DNA of 64,000 nt from Arthrobacter pigmenti (GTDB lineage: Bacteria; Actinomycetota; Actinomycetes; Actinomycetales; Micrococcaceae): NCBI RefSeq assembly GCF_011927905.1, contig NZ_JAATJL010000001.1:3038001-3102000 (forward strand), read 5' to 3'. Within the stretch, counting starts at the first letter, position 1. Every line of letters begins with the position of its first letter. Below, one piece after another: positions 43,642-51,758 of this stretch. The notes beneath the pieces are model-generated. The model searched no databases. It had not been told where the DNA came from and saw only the letters and a program-made list of their open reading frames with translations. Both the position numbers and the translations under genes were made by a program.

Positions 43642-44673
43642 CTAGCCGACCTTCCGTGCAAAGATGCCGTCTTCGCCGAAGCGGTGGGCAAGCTTGTTGG
43701 CGCCGTAGATCAGCAGCGCTCCGACAACGCCTTTGGCCAGACCCGCGGCCGCACCTGAACTCCAGCCGCCGCCAATAACGCCCGTGTAATAGGCAAAGGT
43801 GTCCAGGACTTCCGCTGCATCCGCCCCTACGGCGTCGCGCTGAAGTATGTACTGCTCAAAACCAACGGACAGAATGTCTCCGATACGCAGAATGAGCAAC
43901 AGGATGATGACAGGACGCAGACCAGGCAGAGTGATGTGCCACATGCGCCGCCATCGCCCTGCTCCGTCCACGGCCGCCGCTTCGTAGAGTGCGGCGTCGA
44001 TGCTCGCCAGTGCAGCGAGGAAGATGATCATTGCCCATCCGGCGTCCTTCCAGATCATTTGCACAACGACCAGCAGTGGGAACGTATCCGGGTTGGACAT
44101 GAACGGGATCGGGTCAAGGCCCATATCCCGGAGGACGTTGTTCACGAAACCTGCGCCGCCGAGCATCTGCTGGAAGAACGCGATGACGAGCACCCAGGAC
44201 AGGAAATGCGGCAGGTACGCAATGCTTTGGAAGATTCTGCGCACCCTGTTGCTGACCAACGAATCGACCATCAGCGCCAGGATCAGCGGAATGGGAAAGA
44301 GCAAAACCAACTGCCAGGCCGCGAGGTACAACGTATTCCAGAACGCCCGAATGAAGTCCGGGTTGTTGAAGAGGTCTGAAAAGTTCTGCCAGCCGACGAA
44401 CATGCTGTTCCCGATGCCCAAAAACGGTTGGTAGTCCTGGAACGCGATGACGTTGCCCAGAATGGGGATGTAGAAGAAGAGCAGCAGGAAGGCTACGCCG
44501 GGGACCATCATCAGCAGCATCTGCTTGTCGCGGCGCAGCCTGTTACGGAAGCTCTGCGAGGAAGGTTGAGGCTGTTTGCTCCCCCTCTTATTTGGAACCC
44601 TGTTCGGTTTCGCTGCAACCGGAAGACGCTGCGACGGAAGCGCGTCCGGCGCCTGCTTCGTCGTCGAATTCAT
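43642..44673 (-). CDS. Carbohydrate ABC transporter permease, LplB-like
   Basis: 343 aa. A basic, Pro/Gln-rich cytoplasmic extension of about 45 residues is followed by six helices. The EAA loop is ALYEAAAVDGAGRWRRMWHITLPGL, and the PYLPHFLSWV-like segment (AYLPHFLSWVLVIAF) is typical of LplB/YteP. The frame is open for 14 more codons, but the ATG at 44673 follows GGGAGAG and fits the family. First gene of the operon, directly downstream of the LacI-type operator. Confidence 0.92.
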   Translation of the reverse strand: MNSTTKQAPDALPSQRLPVAAKPNRVPNKRGSKQPQPSSQSFRNRLRRDKQMLLMMVPGVAFLLLFFYIPILGNVIAFQDYQPFLGIGNSMFVGWQNFSDLFNNPDFIRAFWNTLYLAAWQLVLLFPIPLILALMVDSLVSNRVRRIFQSIAYLPHFLSWVLVIAFFQQMLGGAGFVNNVLRDMGLDPIPFMSNPDTFPLLVVVQMIWKDAGWAMIIFLAALASIDAALYEAAAVDGAGRWRRMWHITLPGLRPVIILLLILRIGDILSVGFEQYILQRDAVGADAAEVLDTFAYYTGVIGGGWSSGAAAGLAKGVVGALLIYGANKLAHRFGEDGIFARKVG

Positions 44674-44719
44674 CCATCTCTCCCTTGGTCGTGCTCGGGT
44701 AGTGATCTCTAGCACACGA

Positions 44720-44750
44720 TTAAACGTTTAACAGAGCGTAAACGATCATC
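44720..44750 (-). promoter_or_regulatory. LacI-type operator(s) before the lplB-like operon
   Basis: Perfect 12-bp palindrome TTAAACGTTTAA with a central CG (44720-44731), as is usual for LacI-family sites, followed 5 bp away by a degenerate second copy (GCGTAAACGATC, 44737-44748). Located 47-78 bp before the permease start. The LacI regulator encoded in the operon is the likely ligand. Confidence 0.6.
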
Positions 44751-44930
44751 CGATGAGCTTGCAAGGGGTTACCGGACGGTAATTTGGAGCCGACAAAAAC
44801 TATGCTGCGTGCAGGATCCGGTACGCGCACGGTATCGGTCACACCGTTCCGCTACGGCCGCGCAGTGCGCCGGCAGGAAGCCAGCGGAATCGTATACCCG
44901 GCCCGGACTGCATAGGGGGCTAGAAAGTAT

Positions 44931-45452
44931 CTAGAGCAGCAGCCCCCGAAGGTACGCTGCCTGCCCGGCATGCTGCAGGCAGTCCTCCACCACGCTGACC
45001 AGCCGAACCCGCATCGTGACAGGCGGATCCCAGGACGCATCGACAATCCGGTTGAGGTCCGTCTCGTTTAACCCGCGGATGAACTCCATGCTGCGGGCGT
45101 GAACGGCGGAGTGGTACTCCACCAGCTGGCGGCTGGATTCCACTCGGACCTTGTCTACGTCGTTGGACGTGTGGCCGTACCCGGTGTCTTCCCGCGGGAG
45201 GTCGAGGTCGAATCTCTCCGCCCAACCTTCGGTGAGCCACAACTCGTTCCGTTCAGCGGCGTCGGCCAGATGATTGTCCTGCACCCGGATCAGATGCCAG
45301 ATGAGCCAGCCAACGCTGTTGCCGGCTTGCCCCGACCCCTCCGGAAGCGTGGGCCGGTAGGCGAGCTGACCGGCGCCGAGCCCGTCCAGCGCCTGAGCCA
45401 CCGCATCGGAGATCCGGCCGAATGCTTCCTCGAGTACTTCGCTTCCGCTCAT
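44931..45452 (-). CDS. DinB/DUF664-type putative metal-dependent protein
   Basis: 173 aa four-helix-bundle protein. WLIWHLIRVQDNH and VVEDCLQHAGQAAYLRG carry the histidines that in DinB-like proteins bind a divalent metal. The family includes mycothiol- or bacillithiol-dependent transferases and proteins of unknown role. A mycothiol-dependent enzyme would fit an actinobacterium but is inference. Monocistronic; the 215-bp gap between it and the lplB operator (44716-44930) has no other visible gene. Confidence 0.75.
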   Translation of the reverse strand: MSGSEVLEEAFGRISDAVAQALDGLGAGQLAYRPTLPEGSGQAGNSVGWLIWHLIRVQDNHLADAAERNELWLTEGWAERFDLDLPREDTGYGHTSNDVDKVRVESSRQLVEYHSAVHARSMEFIRGLNETDLNRIVDASWDPPVTMRVRLVSVVEDCLQHAGQAAYLRGLLL

Positions 45453-45540
45453 AGGGTCAGCCTAACGGGGCGTCATGTCCGGCGGGAGTGTGGCCTGCGG
45501 GAGACGCTGGAGCATCGGTGCGCAACCTGGACACGGTCGG

Positions 45541-45594
45541 GAGCAAACTGGAGACCGGTGAGCAGTATGTCCCTCACCGATCTCCAGTTTGCTC
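45541..45594 (-). terminator. Strong hairpin after the sugar isomerase gene
   Basis: Arms 45541-45562 and 45573-45594 pair over 22 bp with a single mismatch, starting GAGCAAACTGGAGA, around a 10-nt loop. It lies 30 bp after the stop of the minus-strand isomerase operon and 89 bp before the DinB-like gene, so it probably ends the operon transcript. No T-run. Confidence 0.65.
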
Positions 45595-45623
45595 ACCTCA
45601 ACGCCTCGAACGGGACGACTGAC

Positions 45624-46499
45624 CTACAGGTGCGGCTCCACCAACGTCTCATAGCGGGACTTCACCGTCGCCAGCACGGACGAAGCCGCCGAATCCCAGA
45701 TCGACTGGTTGAAGATCTCCACCTCAACCGGCCCGGCGTAACCGGTAGCAGCGACCATGCGGGTCACAGCCTCGAAGTCGATATAGCCATCGCCCATATA
45801 CCCGCGGGAGAGCAGCGCATCGGCTGCGATCGGCAGGTTCCAGTCGCACACCTGGTAGGACGCGATGCGCCCCTCGGCGCCGGCCCGCTGAATCGAGGAC
45901 TCCAGCGCCGGATCCCACCACACATGGAAGGTATCGACGACGACGCCGACAGTCGCCGACGGGAACGGCGCCGCCAGATCCAGTGCCTGGCCCAGCGTCG
46001 AAAGCACCGCCCGATCCGCCGCATACATCGGGTGCAGCGGCTCAAGGACCAGCCGCACATCGTGCTCCTGCGCAACGGGCACCAGTTCCGAAATGCGGTC
46101 CGCAACCCGCTGGCGGGCAGCGGCGACGTCCTTCGCTCCGGGAGCGGAAGGATCGACGGCGGGACCACCGGTCAGCAACCCGGCTGCAGGCAGACCGCCC
46201 ACCACCATGATCAGTTCGCGGGTCCCGAGCGTTGCAGCTTCGACGATCGCCTGCGTGTTGTCGGCAAGCGCCGCGGCCTGACCGGCGTCGTCGGCAGCCG
46301 TAAGGAACCCACCCCGGCACAGGCTGGACACGGACAGACCAGCATCGGAGACAAGCCGCGCCGCCTTGTCCAGACCGGCCTCAGCGACCCGGTCACGCCA
46401 GACGCCGATGTGCTGCAGTCCAGCCTCCGCGGAAAGAGAAACCGCCTCGGCTAGCGTGATGTTCTTCGTGGTCGCCGTGTTCAGCGAGAGGCGGCTCAT
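45624..46499 (-). CDS. Sugar phosphate isomerase/epimerase, xylose-isomerase-like TIM barrel
   Basis: 291 aa AP-endonuclease-2-type barrel. Metal-ligand positions are seen in LVLEPLHPMYAADRA (Glu), VVVDTFHVWWDP (Asp/His), and PVEVEIFNQSIWD near the C-terminus (Glu). The protein is homologous to IolE/IolH/hydroxypyruvate isomerase-like enzymes. Third and last gene of an operon with a Gfo/Idh/MocA dehydrogenase and a DUF993 protein, joined to the latter by a 4-nt overlap. Probably isomerises the oxidised sugar; substrate unknown. Confidence 0.87.
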   Translation of the reverse strand: MSRLSLNTATTKNITLAEAVSLSAEAGLQHIGVWRDRVAEAGLDKAARLVSDAGLSVSSLCRGGFLTAADDAGQAAALADNTQAIVEAATLGTRELIMVVGGLPAAGLLTGGPAVDPSAPGAKDVAAARQRVADRISELVPVAQEHDVRLVLEPLHPMYAADRAVLSTLGQALDLAAPFPSATVGVVVDTFHVWWDPALESSIQRAGAEGRIASYQVCDWNLPIAADALLSRGYMGDGYIDFEAVTRMVAATGYAGPVEVEIFNQSIWDSAASSVLATVKSRYETLVEPHL

Positions 46500-47710
46500 G
46501 CATCCACCCCGTAGCTGGCCAGCAGCCCCTCGAACCGGCGGGCGGCCAGCTCGGGATCGAGGAGGAGCCCCGCCTTGTCCGCTAGACGGAATGTCTCGGT
46601 CAGATGCAGGACCGACCGGCCGGAATGCAGGCCGCCCACCATCTGGAAGCCGGGCTGGTATCCGTTGACCCAGGACAGGAACGCGACGCCGGTCTTGTAG
46701 TAGAACGTCGGCGCGCTGAAGATGTGCTTCCCGAGTTCCCGTGTCGAGTCGAGGATGGCTCGCCCGCGGGCGTTGTCGCCGTCGTCGTACGCCTGCAACG
46801 CAGCCGACGCGGCAGGATAGATCGCCGCGAAGATGCCCAGCAGCGCATCCGAGTAGTGTGTCCCGTCGCCGTGGATCAGTTCGGGGTAGTTGAAATCGTC
46901 ACCGGTATACAGGCGGACACTGGCGGGAAGCGCTGCCCGCAACGCAGTTTCGTGCGCCGCATCCAGCAGCGACACCTTCACGCCGTCCACCTTCTCCGGC
47001 TGGCTGCGGATCAGGTCGAGGAAGATGTCGGTGGCCGTGGAAACCTCGGACGAACCCCAGTAGCCCTCAAGCGCCGGGTCGAACATGGTCCCAAGCCAGT
47101 GCAGGATCACCGGCTCGTCGGCCTCGGCAAGGAGCAGCCCGTACACGTACTGGTAATCCGCGGGACCCTGTGCCACCGCTGCGAGCGCCCGCGAAGCCAT
47201 CAGGATGACCTTCGCCCCGGCGTCGGACACCACTTTGATCTGCTCGCGGTAGGCCTCGACGACGGCGTTCAGCCCGGCGCGCCCAGACGGCAGTGAAGCC
47301 AGGTCCAGCTGGTCCGTGCCGGCGCCGCAGGCAAGTAGGTCCCGCACGGACTTGCCGAGCGTCGCGTCAGCATTCGAGCCGACGACGGCGGCCGCCTCAG
47401 CCCCTGAACGACGGATCAGTTCCTGCGTGGCAGCCCAGTCCAGTCCCATGCCGCGTTGGGCGGTATCCATGGCGTCGGCGACGCCGAGCCCGTAGGACCA
47501 GAGCTCCCGACGGTAGTTGAGCGTGGTGTCCCAGTCGAGGACGGCGGGCGCACCCGGGGTGTTGTCTGCGGTCACTTGCGGGATTACGTGCGCCGCGGCG
47601 TAAGCGTGACGGGCCGTGAGGGGCGCGGTCGGCTTTGCCCATTCAACAGCAGCGGCAAGCTCGTAACGCTCAAGCGAACCATCGAGAGTAGGAAGGTAGA
47701 GCGAGGTCAT
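46496..47710 (-). CDS. DUF993-family protein (aldolase/DapA-like barrel)
   Basis: 404 aa. The N-terminus (MTSLYLPTLDGSLERYEL), the RELWSYGLGVADAMDTAQRGMGLDW segment and VILHWLGTMFDPALEGYWG are characteristic of DUF993, a family with a predicted TIM-barrel related to dihydrodipicolinate synthase. Its reaction is not established. In many Actinobacteria it occurs with Gfo/Idh/MocA oxidoreductases and sugar isomerases, as here, which suggests retro-aldol cleavage of a sugar derivative. The frame extends upstream, but the ATG at 47710 overlaps the previous stop by 4 nt and is clearly correct. Confidence 0.85.
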   Translation of the reverse strand: MTSLYLPTLDGSLERYELAAAVEWAKPTAPLTARHAYAAAHVIPQVTADNTPGAPAVLDWDTTLNYRRELWSYGLGVADAMDTAQRGMGLDWAATQELIRRSGAEAAAVVGSNADATLGKSVRDLLACGAGTDQLDLASLPSGRAGLNAVVEAYREQIKVVSDAGAKVILMASRALAAVAQGPADYQYVYGLLLAEADEPVILHWLGTMFDPALEGYWGSSEVSTATDIFLDLIRSQPEKVDGVKVSLLDAAHETALRAALPASVRLYTGDDFNYPELIHGDGTHYSDALLGIFAAIYPAASAALQAYDDGDNARGRAILDSTRELGKHIFSAPTFYYKTGVAFLSWVNGYQPGFQMVGGLHSGRSVLHLTETFRLADKAGLLLDPELAARRFEGLLASYGVDA

Positions 47711-48879
47711 AGCGTGATCTCCGGGATGTCCAGGGTACGGCGCTCCGCGGAGGACTGCAGGCCCAGTTCGGCCAGCTGCACGCCGCGGGCAGCCGAGAGG
47801 AGGCCGAAGCGGTGCTCGCGGCCGGCGGAGACGTCGCGGAGGAACTCTTCCCACTGCAGCTTGAAGCCGTTGTCCAGCTCAGCGTTCGCGGGGACTTCCT
47901 GCCACTGGTCGCGGAAGGACTCGGTGACGGGCAGGTCCGGGTTCCAGACTGGCTTCGGGGTGTGGGCGCGCTGCTGGGCGACGCACTTGTTGAGGCCCGC
48001 GACTGCTGAGCCGTGGGTTCCGTCGATCTGGAATTCGACCAGTTCGTCGCGGTAGACGCGGACCGCCCAGGAGGAGTTGATCTGCGCCAGGACCGCGTCG
48101 CCAGCGGGAGTCTCGAGCTCGAAAATGCCGTACGCGGCGTCGTCGGCCGTCGCCTTGTATTCCTTACCCTGCTCGTCCCAGCGGGTGGGGATGTGGGTGA
48201 CTGTGTTGGCGTTGACGGTCTTGACGGTGCCGATGATGCCCTCAAGCACGTAGTTCCAGTGGCAGAACATGTCAGTGGTCATGCCGCCGCCGTCTTCCTT
48301 GCGGTAGTTCCAGGACGGGCGCTGCGCCTCCTGGTGCTCACCTTCGAAGACCCAGTAGCCGAATTCGCCGCGGAGCGAAAGGATGCGGCCGAAGAAGCCT
48401 TCGTCCACCAGGCGGCGCAGCTTCACGAGGCCGGGCAGGTACAGCTTGTCGTGCACAACGCCCGCCGTGACGCCGGCCTCCCGCGCGATGCGTGCCAGCT
48501 CAACGGCTTCCTCCAGCGTCTCGGCCGTGGGCTTCTCGGTGTAGACATGCTTGCCGGCGGCCATCGCCTTCTTCAGGGTGGCAGCGCGGAGCGAGGTCAT
48601 CGAGGCGTCGAAGACGACGTCGACGCTCGGGTCATTGATGATCCCGTCCAGGTCAGTGGTCCAGTGCTCCACCTTGTGCTGCTGGGCCAGGTCGCGGATC
48701 TTCGCTTCGTTGCGGCCTACGAGGATGGGCTCAACCTGCACCTTGGTGCCGTCAGCGAGGGTGACTCCACCCTGTTCGCGGATGGGCAGGATGGAGCGCA
48801 GCAGGTGCTGGCGGTAGCCCATGCGGCCGGTGATGCCATTCATCGCGATGCGGATGGTCTTGGTCTCTGTCACGTTCAC
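47707..48879 (-). CDS. Gfo/Idh/MocA-family oxidoreductase (DUF993 locus)
   Basis: 390 aa. N-terminal Rossmann domain (IRIAMNGITGRMGYRQHLLRS), catalytic YTEKPTAETLEEA with Lys near 100, and a C-terminal domain with KEDGGGMTTDMFCHWNYVLEG. The GxTGxxG-like dinucleotide motif is a variant of the usual GxGxxG. First gene of the DUF993 operon, transcribed from the promoter at 48904-48947 under LacI control. Predicted to oxidise a sugar or inositol-type compound, giving the substrate of the next two enzymes. Confidence 0.88.
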   Translation of the reverse strand: MNVTETKTIRIAMNGITGRMGYRQHLLRSILPIREQGGVTLADGTKVQVEPILVGRNEAKIRDLAQQHKVEHWTTDLDGIINDPSVDVVFDASMTSLRAATLKKAMAAGKHVYTEKPTAETLEEAVELARIAREAGVTAGVVHDKLYLPGLVKLRRLVDEGFFGRILSLRGEFGYWVFEGEHQEAQRPSWNYRKEDGGGMTTDMFCHWNYVLEGIIGTVKTVNANTVTHIPTRWDEQGKEYKATADDAAYGIFELETPAGDAVLAQINSSWAVRVYRDELVEFQIDGTHGSAVAGLNKCVAQQRAHTPKPVWNPDLPVTESFRDQWQEVPANAELDNGFKLQWEEFLRDVSAGREHRFGLLSAARGVQLAELGLQSSAERRTLDIPEITL

Positions 48880-48903
48880 TCCCGGAAGGATCAGTAAAGT
48901 TGT

Positions 48904-48947
48904 TGGAAAGCGCTTTCCACTTTAGAGTGGGACGAGGAGTACGTCAA
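48904..48947 (-). promoter_or_regulatory. Promoter and LacI-family operator of the DUF993 operon
   Basis: Minus-strand -35 TTGACG (48947-48942), 17-bp spacer, -10 TAAAGT (48924-48919). The perfect 16-bp palindrome TGGAAAGCGCTTTCCA (48904-48919) lies directly on the expected transcription start. The central CG and the A/T flanks fit LacI-family operators. The divergent lacI-type gene starts 120 bp away, so the same region may also control it. Confidence 0.78.
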
Positions 48948-49039
48948 GACCCAACTTCCGTTGAGTGTCGGGATAATCACCCTTTGCGGACCTGGAAGAG
49001 CGATTATCTCCACACTCACGGGAGAAGCAAAGGAGCAAC

Positions 49040-50047
49040 GTGGCCGCTGTAACCCTCTCGGGTGTCGCCCGGCATGCCGGGGTTTCCCTCGCTACGGCAT
49101 CGCGCGTCCTCAACGGATCCTCACGCCGTCCGGCCGAGGAGATCGCCGAACGCGTGCGCGCCGCCGCCCTTGAACTCGGCTACGTTCCGAACGCCCAGGC
49201 CCAGGCGCTGGCTCGCTCCTCAACGGGTCTCGTGGGCCTGGTGGTCCATGACATCTCGGACCCCTACTTCTCCTCCATAGCGCGCGGCGTCCAGCATGCG
49301 GCGCGAAACTACCGGCGCCAGGTGCTGCTGGCCAGCACCGACCCTTCCGAGGGAGCCGAGCGCGACGCCGTCAGCGCCTTTGCCTCCCACCGCACCGACG
49401 CGATCATCCTCGCGGGTTCAAGGCGCACGACGCCGGACCCCGAGCTTGAGCGCGAACTCGAGCGCTACGAAGCGAACGGCGGACGCGTGGTCACCATCGG
49501 CGGCTCTCCCAGGGCCGGGCTGACGGTCCCGGTGGGAAATGCCGACGGCGCCGCCGCCCTCGTCGCCGAACTGGTCTCCCGCGGGATCCGGCGGTTCGCC
49601 ATCCTGGCCGGGCCTGGCGAACTGAATACCGCACGGGACCGCGCCAAGGGCTTCACCGACGCGCTCGCAGAGGCTGGGCTGGAGGCCGCCGCCGTCGTCG
49701 AATCCGCCTTCACCCGCGAGGGCGGCTTCGACGCTGCACAGCGCTGCTGGAAGGAAATCGCCGGCGAGCGCGGCGTCTGCATGCTGGCCGTCAATGACGT
49801 CATGGCGATCGGCGCGATCGCCGGGCTGCGCGCTGTCGGGGTGTCTGTGCCGGAGGACGCCCTCGTCACCGGCTTCGACGACATCCCGACCCTGCGCGAC
49901 TACTTCCCCGCCCTCACCACGGTCCGCCTTCCCCTGGAACAGCTGGGTGAGGACGCCGCAAACCTCGCGCTCGATCCCGACCATCCCGCCCCGGAAACCA
50001 TCCGCGGCGCCGTCATCATTCGCCAATCCGCAGGAGCGCACGCATGA
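49040..50047 (+). CDS. LacI-family transcriptional regulator of the DUF993/glycerate kinase locus
   Basis: 335 aa, GTG start after AAAGGAGCAAC. HTH TLSGVARHAGVSLATASRVLNGSSRRPAEE (residues 5-34), hinge RVRAAALELGYVPNAQAQALARS, and a PBP1-like effector domain with LAVNDVMAIGAIAGLRAVGVSVPEDALVTGFDD. Divergent from the DUF993 operon, with the operator between them, and overlapping the glycerate kinase gene by 4 nt. The arrangement predicts coordinated control of both transcripts by an unknown sugar-derived inducer. Confidence 0.9.
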   Translation: MAAVTLSGVARHAGVSLATASRVLNGSSRRPAEEIAERVRAAALELGYVPNAQAQALARSSTGLVGLVVHDISDPYFSSIARGVQHAARNYRRQVLLASTDPSEGAERDAVSAFASHRTDAIILAGSRRTTPDPELERELERYEANGGRVVTIGGSPRAGLTVPVGNADGAAALVAELVSRGIRRFAILAGPGELNTARDRAKGFTDALAEAGLEAAAVVESAFTREGGFDAAQRCWKEIAGERGVCMLAVNDVMAIGAIAGLRAVGVSVPEDALVTGFDDIPTLRDYFPALTTVRLPLEQLGEDAANLALDPDHPAPETIRGAVIIRQSAGAHA

Positions 50048-51165
50048 GGATTCTGATCGCCCCCGACAAGTTCAAGGGCACCCTCACCGGCGCCGAAGCC
50101 GCCGAGGCGATGGCCGCCGGCATCCGCCGCGCGCTTCCGGACGCCGAGATCACCACGCAGCCCATCGCCGACGGCGGCGAAGGCACCCTTGAGGCAGTCC
50201 TTGCAGCCGGCGGCGAGCGCCGCGAAACGGTTGTCCGCGGACCGCTCTCGGACTCGCTTACCGCACCGTGGGCACTCACGGGGTCAACGGCCGTCATCGA
50301 GACCGCCCGTGCCAGCGGGCTTGAGTTCGTCTCGCCGACCACTCAGACCGCAGGCGACGCCCACTGCTACGGGAGCGGGGAACTGATCGCCGCCGCCCTG
50401 GACGCGGGAGTCACCGAGATTGTGCTGGGTGTAGGAGGTTCGGCGATGACCGACGGCGGCTCGGGTGCTCTTCGCGCCCTGGGCGCGCGCATTCTTGACG
50501 ACGACGGCGCCGCGCGACCCTTGGGCGGCCTGGCGCTGGCCCGCGCGTCCCGGCTGGACCTTGAGGGACTCGATTCTCGGTTGAAGGACGTTCGCCTGCG
50601 CATCGCCGTCGACGTGCAGAACCCGCTGCATGGGCCGGACGGCGCCGCCTACATCTTCGGTGCCCAGAAGGGCGCGGATGCGCAGATGCAGGAGGCACTT
50701 GACGCGGCCCTCGTCCAGTGGGCTCGCGTATTGCGGGAAGCGACAGGGGTGGATGTGCAGCAGCCCGGAGCGGGGGCAGCGGGCGGATTCCCGTCTGCCT
50801 TCGTGGCCTGTACCGGTGCTTCCCTGGAGCCCGGCTTCGATCTGGTTGCGGACCTTACGGGACTCGAGGAGAAGCTTGAGGGCTGCGATCTCGTTGTCAC
50901 GGGCGAAGGTTCACTGGATGCGCAGTCGGAATTCGGCAAGGCTCCCCTGGGACTGGCCGACCGCGCCCGGCGCCGGAATCTTCCCGTCCTTGCGGTCGCC
51001 GGCCGCATCACGCTCAGCGAAGAGGCACTGGCGGGGCATGGGGTACTGCATTCCCGCAGTCTGGCCGCGACCGCGCCGTCCGTGGATGCTGCCATGGCGG
51101 AGGCCGCGCTGTATACGGGCGTCGCCGCCGAGGAAGTAATGAGGGCTTACCTCTCCTGTTCCTGA
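50044..51165 (+). CDS. glxK: Glycerate kinase
   Basis: 373 aa of the GlxK/GarK family (phosphorylates D-glycerate with ATP). Typical elements are MRILIAPDKFKGTLTGAEAAEAMAAGIRR at the N-terminus, IADGGEGTLEAV near residue 45 and LVVTGEGSLDAQSEFGKAPLGLA near residue 283. Its ATG overlaps the lacI-type stop codon (ATGA), so it belongs to the same operon. Production of glycerate by the neighbouring oxidoreductase, isomerase and DUF993 products, with entry into glycolysis via this kinase, is a coherent inferred pathway. Confidence 0.92.
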   Translation: MRILIAPDKFKGTLTGAEAAEAMAAGIRRALPDAEITTQPIADGGEGTLEAVLAAGGERRETVVRGPLSDSLTAPWALTGSTAVIETARASGLEFVSPTTQTAGDAHCYGSGELIAAALDAGVTEIVLGVGGSAMTDGGSGALRALGARILDDDGAARPLGGLALARASRLDLEGLDSRLKDVRLRIAVDVQNPLHGPDGAAYIFGAQKGADAQMQEALDAALVQWARVLREATGVDVQQPGAGAAGGFPSAFVACTGASLEPGFDLVADLTGLEEKLEGCDLVVTGEGSLDAQSEFGKAPLGLADRARRRNLPVLAVAGRITLSEEALAGHGVLHSRSLAATAPSVDAAMAEAALYTGVAAEEVMRAYLSCS

Positions 51166-51204
51166 GGTCTTGACATCACTCTTTTGAGCCTGCACGGTTG
51201 ATTC

Positions 51205-51226
51205 CAGCTTATTCGTAAGTAAGCTG
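51205..51226. promoter_or_regulatory. Inverted repeat upstream of the MarR gene
   Basis: CAGCTTA and TAAGCTG (7-bp arms, 8-nt spacer TTCGTAAG), 43 bp before the MarR start. MarR-family proteins commonly bind such sites in their own promoters; binding here is inference. Confidence 0.45.
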
Positions 51227-51269
51227 ATGATTAGACAGATAAACGGTTCGACAGGAGGGTGAAGAGCGC

Positions 51270-51758
51270 ATGCCGGATCTTTCAGCCTGGTCGACGGGCA
51301 GGCTGCTCACCACAGCGGCGCGGCTGGTGGAGCAATCATGGAATCAGAGGCTCGCTGAGCTGGATGTCACGCACGCCGGCTTCACGGCACTTGCCGTGCT
51401 TGCCGGACACGGACCACTCAGGCAGGCCCAGCTTGCCGAACTGGTGCACGTGCAGGCGCAAACCATCGGCAAAACCCTTAACCGGCTTGAGACCAGAGGC
51501 CACATCGAACGCACGCGGGGAGACGATGACCGTCGTAGCCAGACGGTGCGGATCACTGACAAGGGCCGCGAAACCCTTGAAAAGGGGCGGGACATCGAGC
51601 GGACGCTGGTTTCCGATGAGGCACTGCTCTCCCCGGAATTGCGGTCACACCTTCGTGCTGCAATCGAGGAACTGGCCCAACCGCAGCGCGCGGCGAACGC
51701 CCGGGGGAACCTGCGGGCAGTGGAGCAGCCGGAGTCCTACAACCCCGCCTCCTCGTAG
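51270..51758 (+). CDS. MarR-family regulator, paralogue of the one at 58644
   Basis: 162 aa winged-HTH protein. Helices shown by WSTGRLLTTAARLVEQSWNQRLAELDVTHAGF, the recognition helix LAELVHVQAQTIGKTLNRLETRG, and the wing DRRSQTVRITDKG. AGGAGGGTGAAGAGCGC precedes the ATG. The N-terminal motif (LLTTAARLVE, WN, RL, THAGF) recurs in the MarR protein encoded at 58644. The 3' end overlaps the convergent lldR-like gene by 22 bp. Target and ligand unknown. Confidence 0.85.
   Translation: MPDLSAWSTGRLLTTAARLVEQSWNQRLAELDVTHAGFTALAVLAGHGPLRQAQLAELVHVQAQTIGKTLNRLETRGHIERTRGDDDRRSQTVRITDKGRETLEKGRDIERTLVSDEALLSPELRSHLRAAIEELAQPQRAANARGNLRAVEQPESYNPASS

Noticed and set aside
48013..48897. 294-codon frame on the + strand
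   Set aside because: Antisense to a clear Gfo/Idh/MocA gene; composition typical of a complementary-strand shadow.
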